Source: Carnegiea gigantea
Lineage: Eukaryota > Streptophyta > Magnoliopsida > Caryophyllales > Cactaceae
Reading direction: 5' to 3'
Assembly: GCA_029747015.1 (NCBI GenBank)
Contig: JAKOGI010000109.1
Coordinates: 372,001-436,000, forward strand
DNA length: 64,000 nt
The notes beneath the pieces are model-generated. The model was not told the origin of the DNA, searched no databases, and saw only the letters and a list, made by a program, of their open reading frames with translations. Positions 1 through 11,015 of this stretch are shown in pieces. A program made the position numbers and the translations under genes. The first letter of the stretch is position 1. The number at the start of each line of letters is the position of its first letter.

Positions 1-1977
1 AGCGCGTGCAGCGTACTCTTAGATTCGATGTTAGGCTCTAGTTAACTTGTAACTCCCGACTTTTGAAAGCGAGGCTCCGTCTTCTTCCTTTTCTCACTTT
101 TTGGTGAGAATAAAATGGAGTTTTATTGCCCCTTCTTGACAACAAATAATGCATGAGACAGTCACTAATAAGTAATGCTTTAGGCAAGAATTTTAGGGCA
201 AAAAAATTTGTATGGCTCGACTGAGACCAAAAAAATAAAAAAATAAGTATCCATGCTAGTATATGAATATTAAGTACAAAATTCAAGTATTTTGATGTGA
301 AATGAAAAGTTTGAATAGGACGATTGGTACTTCTTAATTTTTTTATTAGAGCAAACGAGTGGGGTTTTTTTTGTTTAAATAAAACAGCCAACAAAACAGT
401 TATGCAAACAAGAGGTAGTTGAACCACAAGCGAACTAAAACAAACAGTAAGTTAGTTTTATAGAAGTACTTTGAGACAATTTTCTAATTAATATTTAACA
501 TAAATGGCAATGCAAATGTAAAGTTAAACTAAGAAAGGTAGAACTACAAACTAAAGTAAAATAAAATACACTTCCCAAGTACATTGGATTAGTCTTTGCA
601 CCACCAAGTAAAACAAATGGGAATAAGTAGTAACCATTCCAAATTAGCAGGACACATAAGCAGATCCTAATAAGTCAAATATCACTTAAAAACAGGCAGA
701 ATATGTAGAAATCGAACTTTCTGCAAGCAAATAAACAAACAAATAATCAATAACACATAATGAGGATCTCGCCCAATGATTCAAAATGTGGTTCAACAGC
801 GATACGGAAAAATCGCTCGAATCGCGTCTCATAGTGTGACGAAAACGCGGCTGGGCCGACTCAAAAACCTTTTCCATGTGAACCTTTCGTCGTTAACCGG
901 TCACATTTTGAATCTATATTTTGAAAATGCAACCTTCCCTAACGGGTAGGAAGTTCGTTCTCAAAAGCAAATTCTAAAAAGGAATTATTTGAAGGATTCA
1001 ACTTCCATAAATAAATTGAAGCAAAATAATAGAAGCCTTATATATGGGCACAAAATCTCCAAGATGTAATGTATCAAGAAGCGCATATAAAAGAGCAAGT
1101 TTGAGCTTGCTTAACAGACCAACAGAAAAACCATTAGCAAATCGTCGTTTCAAGGGGTCCTGCTTTACTTGATATTAAACAATCTTTCTTACACCACCAT
1201 AGTGCTAGACATCATCTTTCAATCAATGGAATTACCCAATCCACAATCGATAGTGGACTCTTCCCTCCCCCCCCCCCCGGAATGCTCAAGATTACATTTT
1301 TCAACACTAAACTAAGACCCACTCAATGGATTCATTCCCCTGCTCGGCAAATTCTATGGAGGGTCAAAAATTGACCAAATAAATATACAAACTAACTTTA
1401 GTCGTCCTAAAACTGAATCTCTTCGATCAAAAAACAATCTGCCCCATCCACTTTAATGAGCTTGTTGACGATAAACGTATTCTCTTGCCTCTGTAAAAGA
1501 CAGTGGATTGCTATCTTGGACAATTAAACACGTCTTTGCTCGTCTCTTTAGCATCAGTGAGACCAAGGAAAAATCCAATGACCATGAAGATGTGGCGACT
1601 ATGATGCTCATCAAAATTACGGGTCGCTTTGGCAAGTAGTTAAGAGTCATACAGAAGGCGAATATTTGTTGAATGAACGTGCAGAAACGGTGTGTAAATA
1701 CGGGAGAAGAGTGGATGTATATTATGAACCAGAAAGGAAGAATTCAACTAGTTATTTGGCTTAATCAGTCACTTTGTTCACCTGACAAGTCACAGCTGAG
1801 CAAAATCTATGCACATAACACTTTATGTCATAATGAATAAACTAGAAGACACAGTGTGATGCCGCAGAGTTCTTACATAATCCAACATTCCAACTTGCTG
1901 CCAATTTAGCATCCAGAATGGGTTAGTTATTCAGGTGTCTTCTCTCTCTTTTTTTTTTTTTTTTTGGGGGGTCATCA
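1..1977. other. Intergenic DNA downstream of the LRR receptor kinase gene
   Basis: AT-rich DNA without a convincing gene. The longest open frame (about 38-427, minus) has low-complexity composition and no recognisable domain. The right end is the presumed 3' UTR of the receptor kinase gene and includes a T17G6 tract near 1950-1970. A short inverted-repeat element (779-913) is listed separately. I see nothing else here. Confidence 0.6.
779..913. mobile_element. Short MITE-like element with 12-bp terminal inverted repeats
   Basis: The segment starts with ATTCAAAATGTG and ends with its reverse complement CACATTTTGAAT. A shorter relative at 38671-38752 has the same ends and shares the internal block GGAAAAATCGCTC/T. 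Two copies with matching ends support a small non-autonomous DNA element or a palindromic repeat. I could not define a target-site duplication, so the superfamily is unknown. Confidence 0.5.
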
Positions 1978-4900
1978 TCATGGAAGAACATTCAATTTGC
2001 CAATTTTGATAGTCCCAAAAGGATCAGGATGGTGGCTATGCGTTTGAGCCGATAGTTCTTGGGCCACATAGCGCATTGTGGGCCGTGTATCTGGTATTGA
2101 ACTTGCGCACAGCAAAGCCAGCTTGACCACAATAACCACTTCCTCTGCTAGGTGCCCAGTAGGTGGAGAGAGCCGTTGGTCCAAGGCGTCTTTCAATAGC
2201 ATGTCAGGCTTATTGGCTGAAGAAGACTGCAATGAAGACAGGAGTTCCCCTGGATGCTTCCCCATCATTACTTCTAATGCCACCACTCCGTAACTATAAA
2301 CGTCGCACTTCTCTGTCACTCTCATTGTCAGAGCCAGCTCTGCAAACACCAAAATATTGAGAAAAAATGATATCAAATACATGGACATGCTAATTTCCTG
2401 ACTACAACCCTTTCTTTTCTGAAATATGCATAAATTTGTATCAGTATGCACTAAGTTGAAGAAGACATGCCCTAGGTAGAAGAGTAGATTCTTCAGAGCA
2501 CTATTGAGCCTTACCAGGGGCCATGTAACCATAAGATCCAGCAACTGTGGTCCAGCTGGAGGTATCTGAGCTGAGAAGCTTTGCAGTGCCAAAATCTGAA
2601 AGTCGAGGCTCAAATTCAAGATCAAGCAATACATTATTTATGGATATGTCACGGTGAACAATTGGTGGGGAGCAATCATGGTGCAAGTAAGCAAGTGCAT
2701 GAGCCAACCCTCGTACAGCATTCAATCTTCTTTGCCATCCTAGTTCCATCTTGGCTTCATCGCTGTACAAAACTTTCCCCAAACTACCCCTTTCAACGTA
2801 CTCATAAACCAAGTACATGGACCCCCTTGTGGAACAAAACCCATATAGTTTGACTATATTCCGGTGCCTAACCTCGGTCAAAGCTCTTATCTCATTTTCA
2901 AAACTCTGCTTAGTTGTAGAGGAAATGTCACTAGATTCTGATATGTTGAGCTTCTTAACAGCAACTTCCTGACCAGATAACAAAGATGCTCGATATACAC
3001 TTCCAAACCCTCCTTTTCCAATGCAATAGAAATCACTGAAGTTTTCAGTAGCTTTCACAATTTCCCTAAATGTGAATCTTCCTTCCTTTTCCCATATCAG
3101 AGACTCTGATTCAGAAATTTCCGAAATTTCTCTTTCCTCATCGTTGTGTTTAGTCTTCCTGAAACAAGTCCGAGCTGCAACAATACATGCCGCGAGTAAC
3201 AGCACAACAGCAATGGGTACTACAATTCCGATGACAAGTTTTGTGGCTTTGTTGGTAGACTCCTTATTGCATGAGGACAATCCAGTCTCATTTCCGCAGA
3301 GAGCGGGATTTCCCATATATAACCCTTGTTTAAAAAAGGCATCACTTGGTACCTGACCTGATAACTTGTTGTAGGATAGATCAAAAGACTGTAGGCTAAC
3401 CATGTTCGAAAGTGATTGCGGGATCTCCCCGGAGAGATGATTGTGAGAAAGATTCAAACTCTCTAAGTTTGTTAATTTACCAAAATCTTGAGGAATTGGA
3501 CCAGAAAGAGAGTTGCTGCTAAGATCCAGTGATACCTGAAGGTTATCTAAGTTGCTGAGCTCTACTGGTATCTCACCTGCTAAACTATTGTGACTCAAGT
3601 CCAAGCTTAATAAGTTATCACAGCTCCCCAGTGCTCGTGGAATTTCACCAGTCAGGTTGTTTTCTGATAAATCGAGATTCTGAAGACCCTTCAGGTTGCC
3701 TAGGCTTTGTGGGATAAACCCTTCCAAGTGATTCCTGCTCAACTTGAGATTGATCAACAAGCTCAAATTCCCTAGTTCATCTGGTATCTTTCCAGTTAGT
3801 TCATTCGAATCAAGAGTTAGAAAATGCAAGTGGCTTAGTTTTCCAAGCTCAGGCGGTATTTGCCCAGAAACTTTGTTACTGTCTAACCGAAAGTAGGTCA
3901 GATTCTCACATTGCCCCCAGCTAGGTGAGATCTCACCAACAAACTGATTGTCGCTCATGCTGACAAAAGTGAGATTTCGATGCACGGCAAATGCCTCTGA
4001 TATGTTCCCTGTGAATTGATTTCCATCAAACCGAATTCGGACTAATCCTGAGCAATTCTTCAAGCAACTGGGAAGCCCTCCAGTAAAATTGTTGCCATTA
4101 ACTGTTAATACCATAAGCTTGAAGCCACTACACAATCCAGTAGGCAGTTCCCCAGCAAAACTGTTGTTCGAAAAGCTAACATTTGTAAGGGAAGGCATAC
4201 TTTGGCCAAAGTCATGTGGGATTTCTCCAACAAAGCTGTTGGTAAAGACAGAGAATACTGTTAAGTTGCTAAGACGGGACAAAGTGCCTGGCAACTCCCC
4301 ATGGAGCTGGTTGGAATTTATATCAAGAATAGTCAATGAAGTGAGATTCCCAAGCTCTGGTGGGATTGTCCCAGTGAGATTATTTGAGAAAAACTGTAGG
4401 CTAGAAAGGCTTTTGAGGTTTGAAATGGTTGGAGGGATGGGGCCTGAAAGTTGGTTTACTGAAAAGTCGAGGTCTGTCAGTTCTTTCAGATTGCCAATCT
4501 CCGAGGGTATGGAGCCAATGAAACGATTGTCGTAAAGAAAGAGAACTCGAAGTTTTGTCAAGTGACCAATTTCTGATGGAATAACTCCACTGAATTTATT
4601 GTTCTGAAGTTGCAAGGAGATCAACTCAGTCCAGTTAGTCAGGAAGTCGGGGGAGAGCTCGCCAGACAGGTTATTTTCAGATAACCCGAGATCTGATATA
4701 TTGCTTAGCTTGCTCAAAGACAAAGGCAGGTCTCCAGAGAAATAATTGCCAGCAAGCGCTAAAAAGCTAAGCTTAGTACATGATCCGAGCTCAGAAGGAA
4801 TCGTAGAATTCAATTTGTTTGAATGTAGGTCAAGCTTCTGGAGGTTCTTAAGATGGCCTATGGACGAAGGAATGGGCCCTGTGAGTTGGTTCATGCTCAG

Positions 4901-5755
4901 GTTCAGTTCAGTCAGGTTCGAAAGCTTGGAGATGTTAGGTGATATCTGCCCACTCAACACGTTATAGCTGAGATCAAGGTGCTGAAGCTTAGGAAGACTA
5001 CTGAAAAGGGTTTCTGGGACTGATCCGTTGAAACCATTTTGTGACAAATCAAGGAAAGTCAGGTTTTGACACCTGTATATAAAGCTTGGGAAATCTCCAA
5101 CCAGCGAGTTAAATGTCAAACTTAAGTGGGTCAATGAGGGCATGGAAGCAATCTTCGACCAATCAGGATTTTCAAGGTAATTTGATCCGAGGTCTAAGAA
5201 CTTTAACTTCCTCAAGTTGCTAAGTTCAACTGGGATTTCACTCCCAATGTTGTTATTGAACAGGCTAAGAAATTCAAGCTCTGACAACAGACCGATTTCA
5301 CGAGGAATAAACCCATCAAACAAGTTGGTATTAAGGTCTAAATGACTGAGCTTTGAGAGATTACCAATACTTAACGGGATTTGACCAGTGAGGCTGTTCG
5401 AGCTGAGATCAAGGCTCGCCAGATTGCGAAAAGCACTGAAACTGAAGCTGGTGAGCGTGCCATCGAGACCTGCATTGGTCAGATTTATGCTCGTAATTGA
5501 ATTGAAGCTGTCACAGAGAATGCCAGTCCAATTGCAGACGTTTTGCTTGTCAGAAAGTCTCCAAGAACCGAGGGGTAGAGACCCAGATAACGAGCTTTTC
5601 CATCTGACAAGTGCTTCTGCTTCTGCTGTTGTTGCTGCTGATGCTGATGAACTTATCAGGTAACTAACCAGAACACAGAAGATGACTTTCTGAATCATTG
5701 TTTGAGCTCCTCCCATTTCAGGGTTTTTCTTAGATTCTGATGCAACTAGTTGCAT
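1978..5755 (-). CDS. LRR receptor-like serine/threonine kinase (MIK2 / At1g35710-like)
   Basis: A plasma-membrane receptor kinase expected to sense an extracellular ligand and signal through a cytoplasmic kinase. Two exons read on the minus strand, 5755-2515 and 2339-1978, joined by a GT..AG intron at 2514-2340 inside a GYMAPEL motif, giving 1200 residues. Order: a hydrophobic signal segment, an N-terminal cap with a CNWTGILC motif, a long leucine-rich repeat array of the plant LxGxIP type to about residue 800, a transmembrane helix near 836-862, and a kinase with glycine loop GKGGFGSV (about 910), VAVKK lysine (about 932), HRD (about 1033) and DFG (about 1052). All key catalytic motifs are present, so it should be active and of the RD type. 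The first ATG gives 19 residues before the hydrophobic segment; the ATG at 5698 ([11 protein letters not shown]) would start a more typical signal peptide. The repeats and the kinase resemble subfamily XII/MIK2-like members; I cannot assign an orthologue. Confidence 0.93.
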
Positions 5756-7189
5756 TTTTAAGAGTTCATGAATTCAGAAGGGAGAATGTGAAAAGATGGA
5801 AGAAGGGAAGATGACAATTATTCAACTTCAAGCTGTCTTATCTGCATTTACATTCATTTGATATTGTCAGAAATTGTTTATAAATCTCTTTGTGTCAAGG
5901 CTGTATTTAAAAAAACAAGATAGCCACGTTCATGTTGACCAACCATGTGAATAATTCCCACTTGCAGAAATCTAGGCGATGAAATAATTGAATGGAAAAG
6001 GACGTAAACACAGCAATTCCAAACAGGCTGAGTTTTTAGCAAGCAAATTGCTGTTTTTTCTGTTATTTGTTTATTTATTCATTATGATTTATGTTCTTAA
6101 AAATTCTTATGTGGGCAGATCTACAGGGCAAACGAATGGGCTTACCTCATCAACTATCAGTGCGGGGGGGGGGGGGGGAAGGATGACAATCATCAAAGAA
6201 TAAATTTTGATGTCAAAGCCGTGTTAGGAGACTAAACAGAGAGAGGAATATTGGCACTTTGCTGGAATTCGGAATCCCACTTGCAAAAATATAGCAGTCC
6301 AATACAGAGGATTGCTTGATTTCAAATTTTCAGTGTTCCTATTGCTCAATAGAAGCTTCCTATACCTACCAAGTTCACTTAAAATGCAATTGAAATGGCG
6401 AGCTTCTTTTTGGATTTAAAATTTAATGTGTGAATGAATTCGTGGAATACTGGAGTTTGATGTAAGAATATTTTAATTGTGTACATATATGAAACTTTTT
6501 TTTTTGGTTTCCCCATTAAGTTACTTATCGAACTTGCCAATAGTATGTAACAAACTATTTCTCGTGTGTTTTTGTATTGATATTTTGATAATTAAGTTTA
6601 TTTTGGACGCTGATCAAATCATATTGACTTTATATTTGATATTGAATTATCCTAATACCGTAATTTGATCGAACTTGAGTTTTACCGTTAGCATTTTAGA
6701 TGTAACACAGAATATATCTTTCTTTCTTTTTTTGAAGGGTGACAACATTAAGGATATATATCAATGTTATAAATCTATACATGCTTCCATTACACAATTA
6801 GAGATACGGGTCATAGATGAGGCAAATCAGCAAGAAAGGTCCTTGAATTCGACTCAATTCAAGCTTCAAAGATTGACTTTGGGTTCAACTTACATACACC
6901 ACAGGTTTTAACCTAATCTCTCTCTATCATTCTCTCCTATCCTTTTCGTTCTGTATTTGGTGGTCAAATGGTTGACAAAAACTGGAGTGCATGCCAAGCT
7001 AAGTTGCACAAGTGGAGAGAGTCAACATTCAAAGCAGGTTAAGCAGCATTCTAGTGGAAGATCACCGTATCTCAAAGTTAACGCGCCTTGGGGTTCTCAT
7101 CTGCATCATTGCACGGACACACTATTCCAACCTAGAAGCCGTGCATCATAACTATTATGGCCTTTTTTTTTTTTTTTTTGTTGAGAGTA
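5756..7189. other. Upstream region of the receptor kinase and intergenic DNA
   Basis: AT-rich sequence holding the presumed 5' UTR and promoter of the minus-strand receptor kinase. It contains a G-run at about 6163-6178. Small open frames near 6480-7150 look non-coding: no domain, low-complexity composition and no splice context. Confidence 0.5.
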
Positions 7190-7415
7190 AAAATTGAAAA
7201 ATGGATGCAGTTAATTGAAATGGATTAAATTAAATTTTTTTATTAAAGTAAATTTAAGTGGATTGAAGTGGAGTGATATTGGTATATTTTTTATATGATA
7301 AATATAAGTCAGTTAAACTAATGGGTCGAGGTGGATTGAAATTAATAATTTTTTATTGAAATTCGTAAAATGGGTTGATGTTAGTAAATTAGAATTTACA
7401 AACAAAAAAAAACAG
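7190..7415. mobile_element. Decayed MITE of the GTTCTTTTCGTTGG family
   Basis: The body has the GATTGAAGTGG / TTTTTATATGATAAATA / GTGGATTGAAATT wording shared with the better element at 7796-8041, and it ends in AAACAAAAAAAAACAGG, a degenerate version of that family's right end. The left end is unclear, so the boundaries are approximate. Confidence 0.4.
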
Positions 7416-7795
7416 GTATTACATATGTTGTGACAGAACAATTTTCAATAAGAAATTCAGTGGTATAAGAAGAGGAGTGTTTGAAAGGGGAGGGAAGAGG
7501 AGAGACTTTTCCCCAGTAGTGTATCTACAGCTTTGTGTAATGTAGATGAGTAAGTGGGTTTCATAGAAGTGCATGTTAGATATGGAAGCACCAATCTAAC
7601 TAACCCAAAATAGGTACAAGTTGAGTTTATGGTTCTACGAGACAGTGGCTTGATTTGATTTAAGTGAATTCAGCTCATCTCAACTTGTTAAATTAGTTGT
7701 GCTTATAGTCAGACTGGTTGGGATGTATTATTATTAAAAATTATTTATAGTAGACTAATTTTATTATGATTCCAAGTTGTTTCAACTCAACTTAT

Positions 7796-8041
7796 GGCCT
7801 GTTCTTTTCGTTGGAAAATAGAGGTTGAGAAATTAGTAAAGTTGATTAAGGTGGATATTTTCTTTGTTGCAGTGGGTTAAAATTGGTATACTTTTTATAT
7901 GATGGATACAAGTTGGTTAAAATAGTGGGTTGAAATGTGTTGAAATTGGTACTTTTTATTGAAGTTTGTGAAGTGAATTAAAGTGGGTTGAAGTAAGTTG
8001 AAATTGATAAATTGGGATTTACCAACGAAAAAAACTGGACC
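7796..8041. mobile_element. MITE with terminal inverted repeats GGCCTGTTCTTTTCGTTGG
   Basis: The left end GGCCTGTTCTTTTCGTTGG is matched in reverse complement by the right end CCAACGAAAAAAACTGGACC. The interior is AT-rich and made of GTGGGTTGAA-like words with no coding capacity. Relatives occur at 48809-49002, 49318-49616 and inside the tandem duplication at 50.2-51.2 kb, which supports a non-autonomous DNA transposon family. I did not find a convincing TSD. Confidence 0.65.
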
Positions 8042-8486
8042 TTAGTTGGATAGACATTGCTTTCTTTTTTAGATTGAACTGAGTTAGGCTTGGCTTGACT
8101 CAACTCCATCTACTAATCACCACTATTTATAGCATGGAGCCAACTGCTAAGTATGCAATTGCTGCTAACATGCAGGTTTTCTTGGCAAGTTTGGATTCAT
8201 TGCGATGTGGTGCTGCTGGGCAACACTTGGTGCCCTGGTGGTACCTATCAAAGTCTCTAGTATTTGAAGCGCGGCTTGGTGTGAAAATTTAGGAACAAGT
8301 TTCAGAATAAGATGTGAATATTTACGTTGTCATATGATAAGTGTGGGAGTTGAGAAATGATGTTAATGTGGGTTCTTGTGAGTTGTGACCTACCGAGCAT
8401 TTTATAGAGCATCAATTTTAGAGTAGGTAGTCTTATCAAAATTTGAGTAGATAGATTTTTGTATATCTCTCAAGATGTTACGACGT

Positions 8487-9850
8487 AGGACGAGTGTTAG
8501 GACGCTAGGAGGGGTCACTAATGACTTCTTCATTGGTAGGGTTCTGTCTTGAGCCCTTTTCTTTTCGCTTTAGTTATGGATGAACTTACAAGAGGGATTC
8601 AAGATGAGGTACCTTGGAGTATACTTTTTGCATGTGACATTGTTATCATTGATGAGACCAGTCAAGGAGTTAATGACAAGTTGGAGCGATGGAGGCACAC
8701 TCTGGAATCTAGAGGTTTTAGAGTGAGTAGATCGAAGACGGAGTACCTTCATTGTTGTTTCAGTGGAAGGGTAGATACGGGGAGAGAAGTTACCTTGGAT
8801 GGGAGGCCGATACCTAAGGTCGATAAGTTTAAGTATCTAGGCTCGATCATTGAGCATAATGGGGATATTGATGAAGATATTAATCAGCGAATAAAAGTAG
8901 GCTGGCAAAAATGGAAGTATACCTCAAGTGTGCTGTGTGGTAAGAGGGTGCCTCTTGGATTGAAAGGCAAAGTCCATCGCATGATAGTTAGACCGGCCGT
9001 TCTTTATGGATCGGAATGTTGGCCTCTAAAAAAAACGCAATTTCAAAGGCTGACGGTAGCAGAGATGAGGATGATAAGGTGGATGTGTGGTTATACAAGG
9101 TTAGACAAAATTAGAAATGGAGTTATCAGAGACTTAGTTAAGTAACCCCTATCGGAGATAAGATGGGAGAAACAAAGCTCCGATAGTTTGGTCATGTGAA
9201 AAGAAGGAGTAGGGATGCTCCAGTGAGGAGATGTGAGAGGATCAACATCTCCGAAGGTAAAAGAGGGAGGGGACGACCAAAGAAGAGCTTAGACGAGATG
9301 ATTAGAAAGGATTTGAAAGTTGTCGGTTTGACGGAGGACATGGCTCAGGATAGGAAGTTGTGGCGAGATAGGATTAAAATCGTAGATCGCGGAGAGTCGA
9401 CCCCGTAGTTTTCTTTTGGTTGCTGTGGCTTAGTGCTGGTAGAGGTTTTTCTCGTATGTGGTGTTTGTATGTAGGTTGTACTGTCTTCCGATGAGAGTTC
9501 TCGTCTGCTTACTGCTGGTTGTCCAGGTATATTGCCTTATTCCATTATATTGTCCTTTTATTTCATAACTTCAACAACCAATCTTGTATTTATCTTTTAT
9601 TTATCTCGGACATTCCTTACTACAGAATCTTTATTCTATAAAATGTTTTCCCATTAAATATTTTCGCAATATCTTTCTTCTGTTAAATATTTTCACAAAA
9701 CTCTTTTCGTGGGTCTCTTGGAATCTGTCTCTCTACGGGTAAGAATGCCGGTAGAGGTAAGGTTACCTACAGCTGGATCTCCCCAGACCCCGCGAAAGCG
9801 GAACCCACGCTGGGAGGAGGAGTTGTTGTTGTTATTGTTATTGTTGTTGT
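8487..9850 (+). mobile_element. 5'-truncated RTE-type LINE with 18-bp TSD
   Basis: The direct repeats CTCAAGATGTTACGACGT (8469-8486) and CTCAAGATGTTATGACGT (9851-9868) flank the insert and differ at one base. The insert begins inside the reverse transcriptase coding region and ends in a TTG/TTA-rich tail at about 9823-9850, typical of RTE-clade elements that end in short tandem repeats rather than poly(A). The last 150 bp before the tail, with the CCCCAGACCCCGCGAAAGCGG block, recur in several other copies in the window. Confidence 0.9.
8549..9408 (+). pseudogene. LINE reverse transcriptase C-terminal fragment (broken)
   Basis: Two open stretches (8549-9145 and 9196-9408) together resemble the palm/thumb and C-terminal end of a plant RTE-type reverse transcriptase. 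The segment RSKTEYLHCCFSGR and the tail with [14 protein letters not shown] and DRKLWRDRI are characteristic. The catalytic FADD box reads FACD, so a metal-binding aspartate is lost. A stop after VIRDLVK and frame changes break the reading frame, and the 5' end is missing. It is not functional. Confidence 0.88.
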
Positions 9851-10325
9851 CTCAAGATGTTATGACGTGCTTTAGTTATCTTGAGAAGTTAACCTTGTAT
9901 TTATACTTGGAGTCAAGCATTCAAGACACTACTGATGACTCATGTCTAATTTTGATGTCTAGTTCCAATAAAGAAAAATGACCTCTAATTTGACGAGAAA
10001 TTTTGGTGTTTGAATTTTGACTTGTTAAATTGTTTAATTGACTTTGGTCCAAACTTTTTTTATAAAATGAGCACCAACCCGTTGCACTAATAATTAAGAA
10101 ATGATATCCAAGTTGAACTTATAGAAAATAGTCCACTACTACACTCCAAACTTCCATAGATAAATGAATTCTCTTCTTTATTTAGGAGTCTAATCCATTG
10201 CGATCTCTAATGGCAAACTTTCCTAGATATACACACATTCTAAGCAAAACTAAATGGAACCTTTTAGAATAAGAGGACAAACCTTTCAAACCATGGTTAA
10301 AATACACATTAACTTAAGCTATACA

Positions 10326-10653
10326 GAGGTTGTTTAGCAAACAGTTTTTTAAATAGTTTTTTGACTAAAAAGAATGTTTTGGACTAAAATTAGCTGGTTG
10401 ACTTAAACAAAAAGCTCATTTGGATGTTTAATATAAGAGTTTTTTGGATCCAAAAAGCTAATTTTATGAGCTTTTTATAAGAGCTTTTTTCATAATTAGT
10501 TGTTTGTCTCACAACTTTTTCATAAATAGTTAACTTTATCAAATAGCTTTTGTACAAGTAGCTAATACAGACAACTGATTCGAATAGCTAACAGTTAACA
10601 ACTAATACAAATAGCAAACAATTAATACAAACTATTGTTTGCCAAACAGGATC
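10326..10653. mobile_element. MITE with GAGGTTGTTTAGCAAACA / TGTTTGCCAAACAGGATC ends
   Basis: The left end GAGGTTGTTTAGCAAACA and the reverse complement of the right end (GATCCTGTTTGGCAAACA) are clear imperfect terminal inverted repeats. The interior consists of words such as AGCTTTTT and AACTAATACAAATAGC and codes for nothing. The 'TGTTTGGCAAACA' type of end is common among hAT-like plant MITEs (established pattern, assigned by resemblance). The full-length LINE begins 34 bp further on. Confidence 0.65.
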
Positions 10654-11015
10654 ACATTCCTCACGCATTTTAGCCCCTTTATTTGTACAACAACAACTCC
10701 CAGTGTGGGTACCGCTTTCGCGGGGTCTGAGAAGATCCAGTTGTAGGCAACCTTACCTCTACCGGTATTCCTACCCATAGAGAGGTTGATTCCTTAAGAC
10801 CCACAAAACAGTTTTGTGAAAAAGGTTTAAAGAGAAAACGATTGCAAACCAATTACCAAAGAGGAGAAAAGGGTTCGGAGAGCAAATAAACAAGGAGCAG
10901 GGACATACCTCAACAAATCAGGGGCGCTTGATGACATCACATCCCAGAAAAGCACGACCTACAGACAAGCACACCAAAACCCTACCCGCCCCACCCCTAC
11001 CGAAGTTATTGCCAC

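Noticed and set aside
38..427. 129-residue open frame on the minus strand near the left edge
   Set aside because: Low-complexity composition, no domain, no conserved motif and no splice context.
2078..5663. Several plus-strand open frames inside the receptor kinase gene
   Set aside because: They are antisense shadows of the leucine-rich repeat array and kinase.
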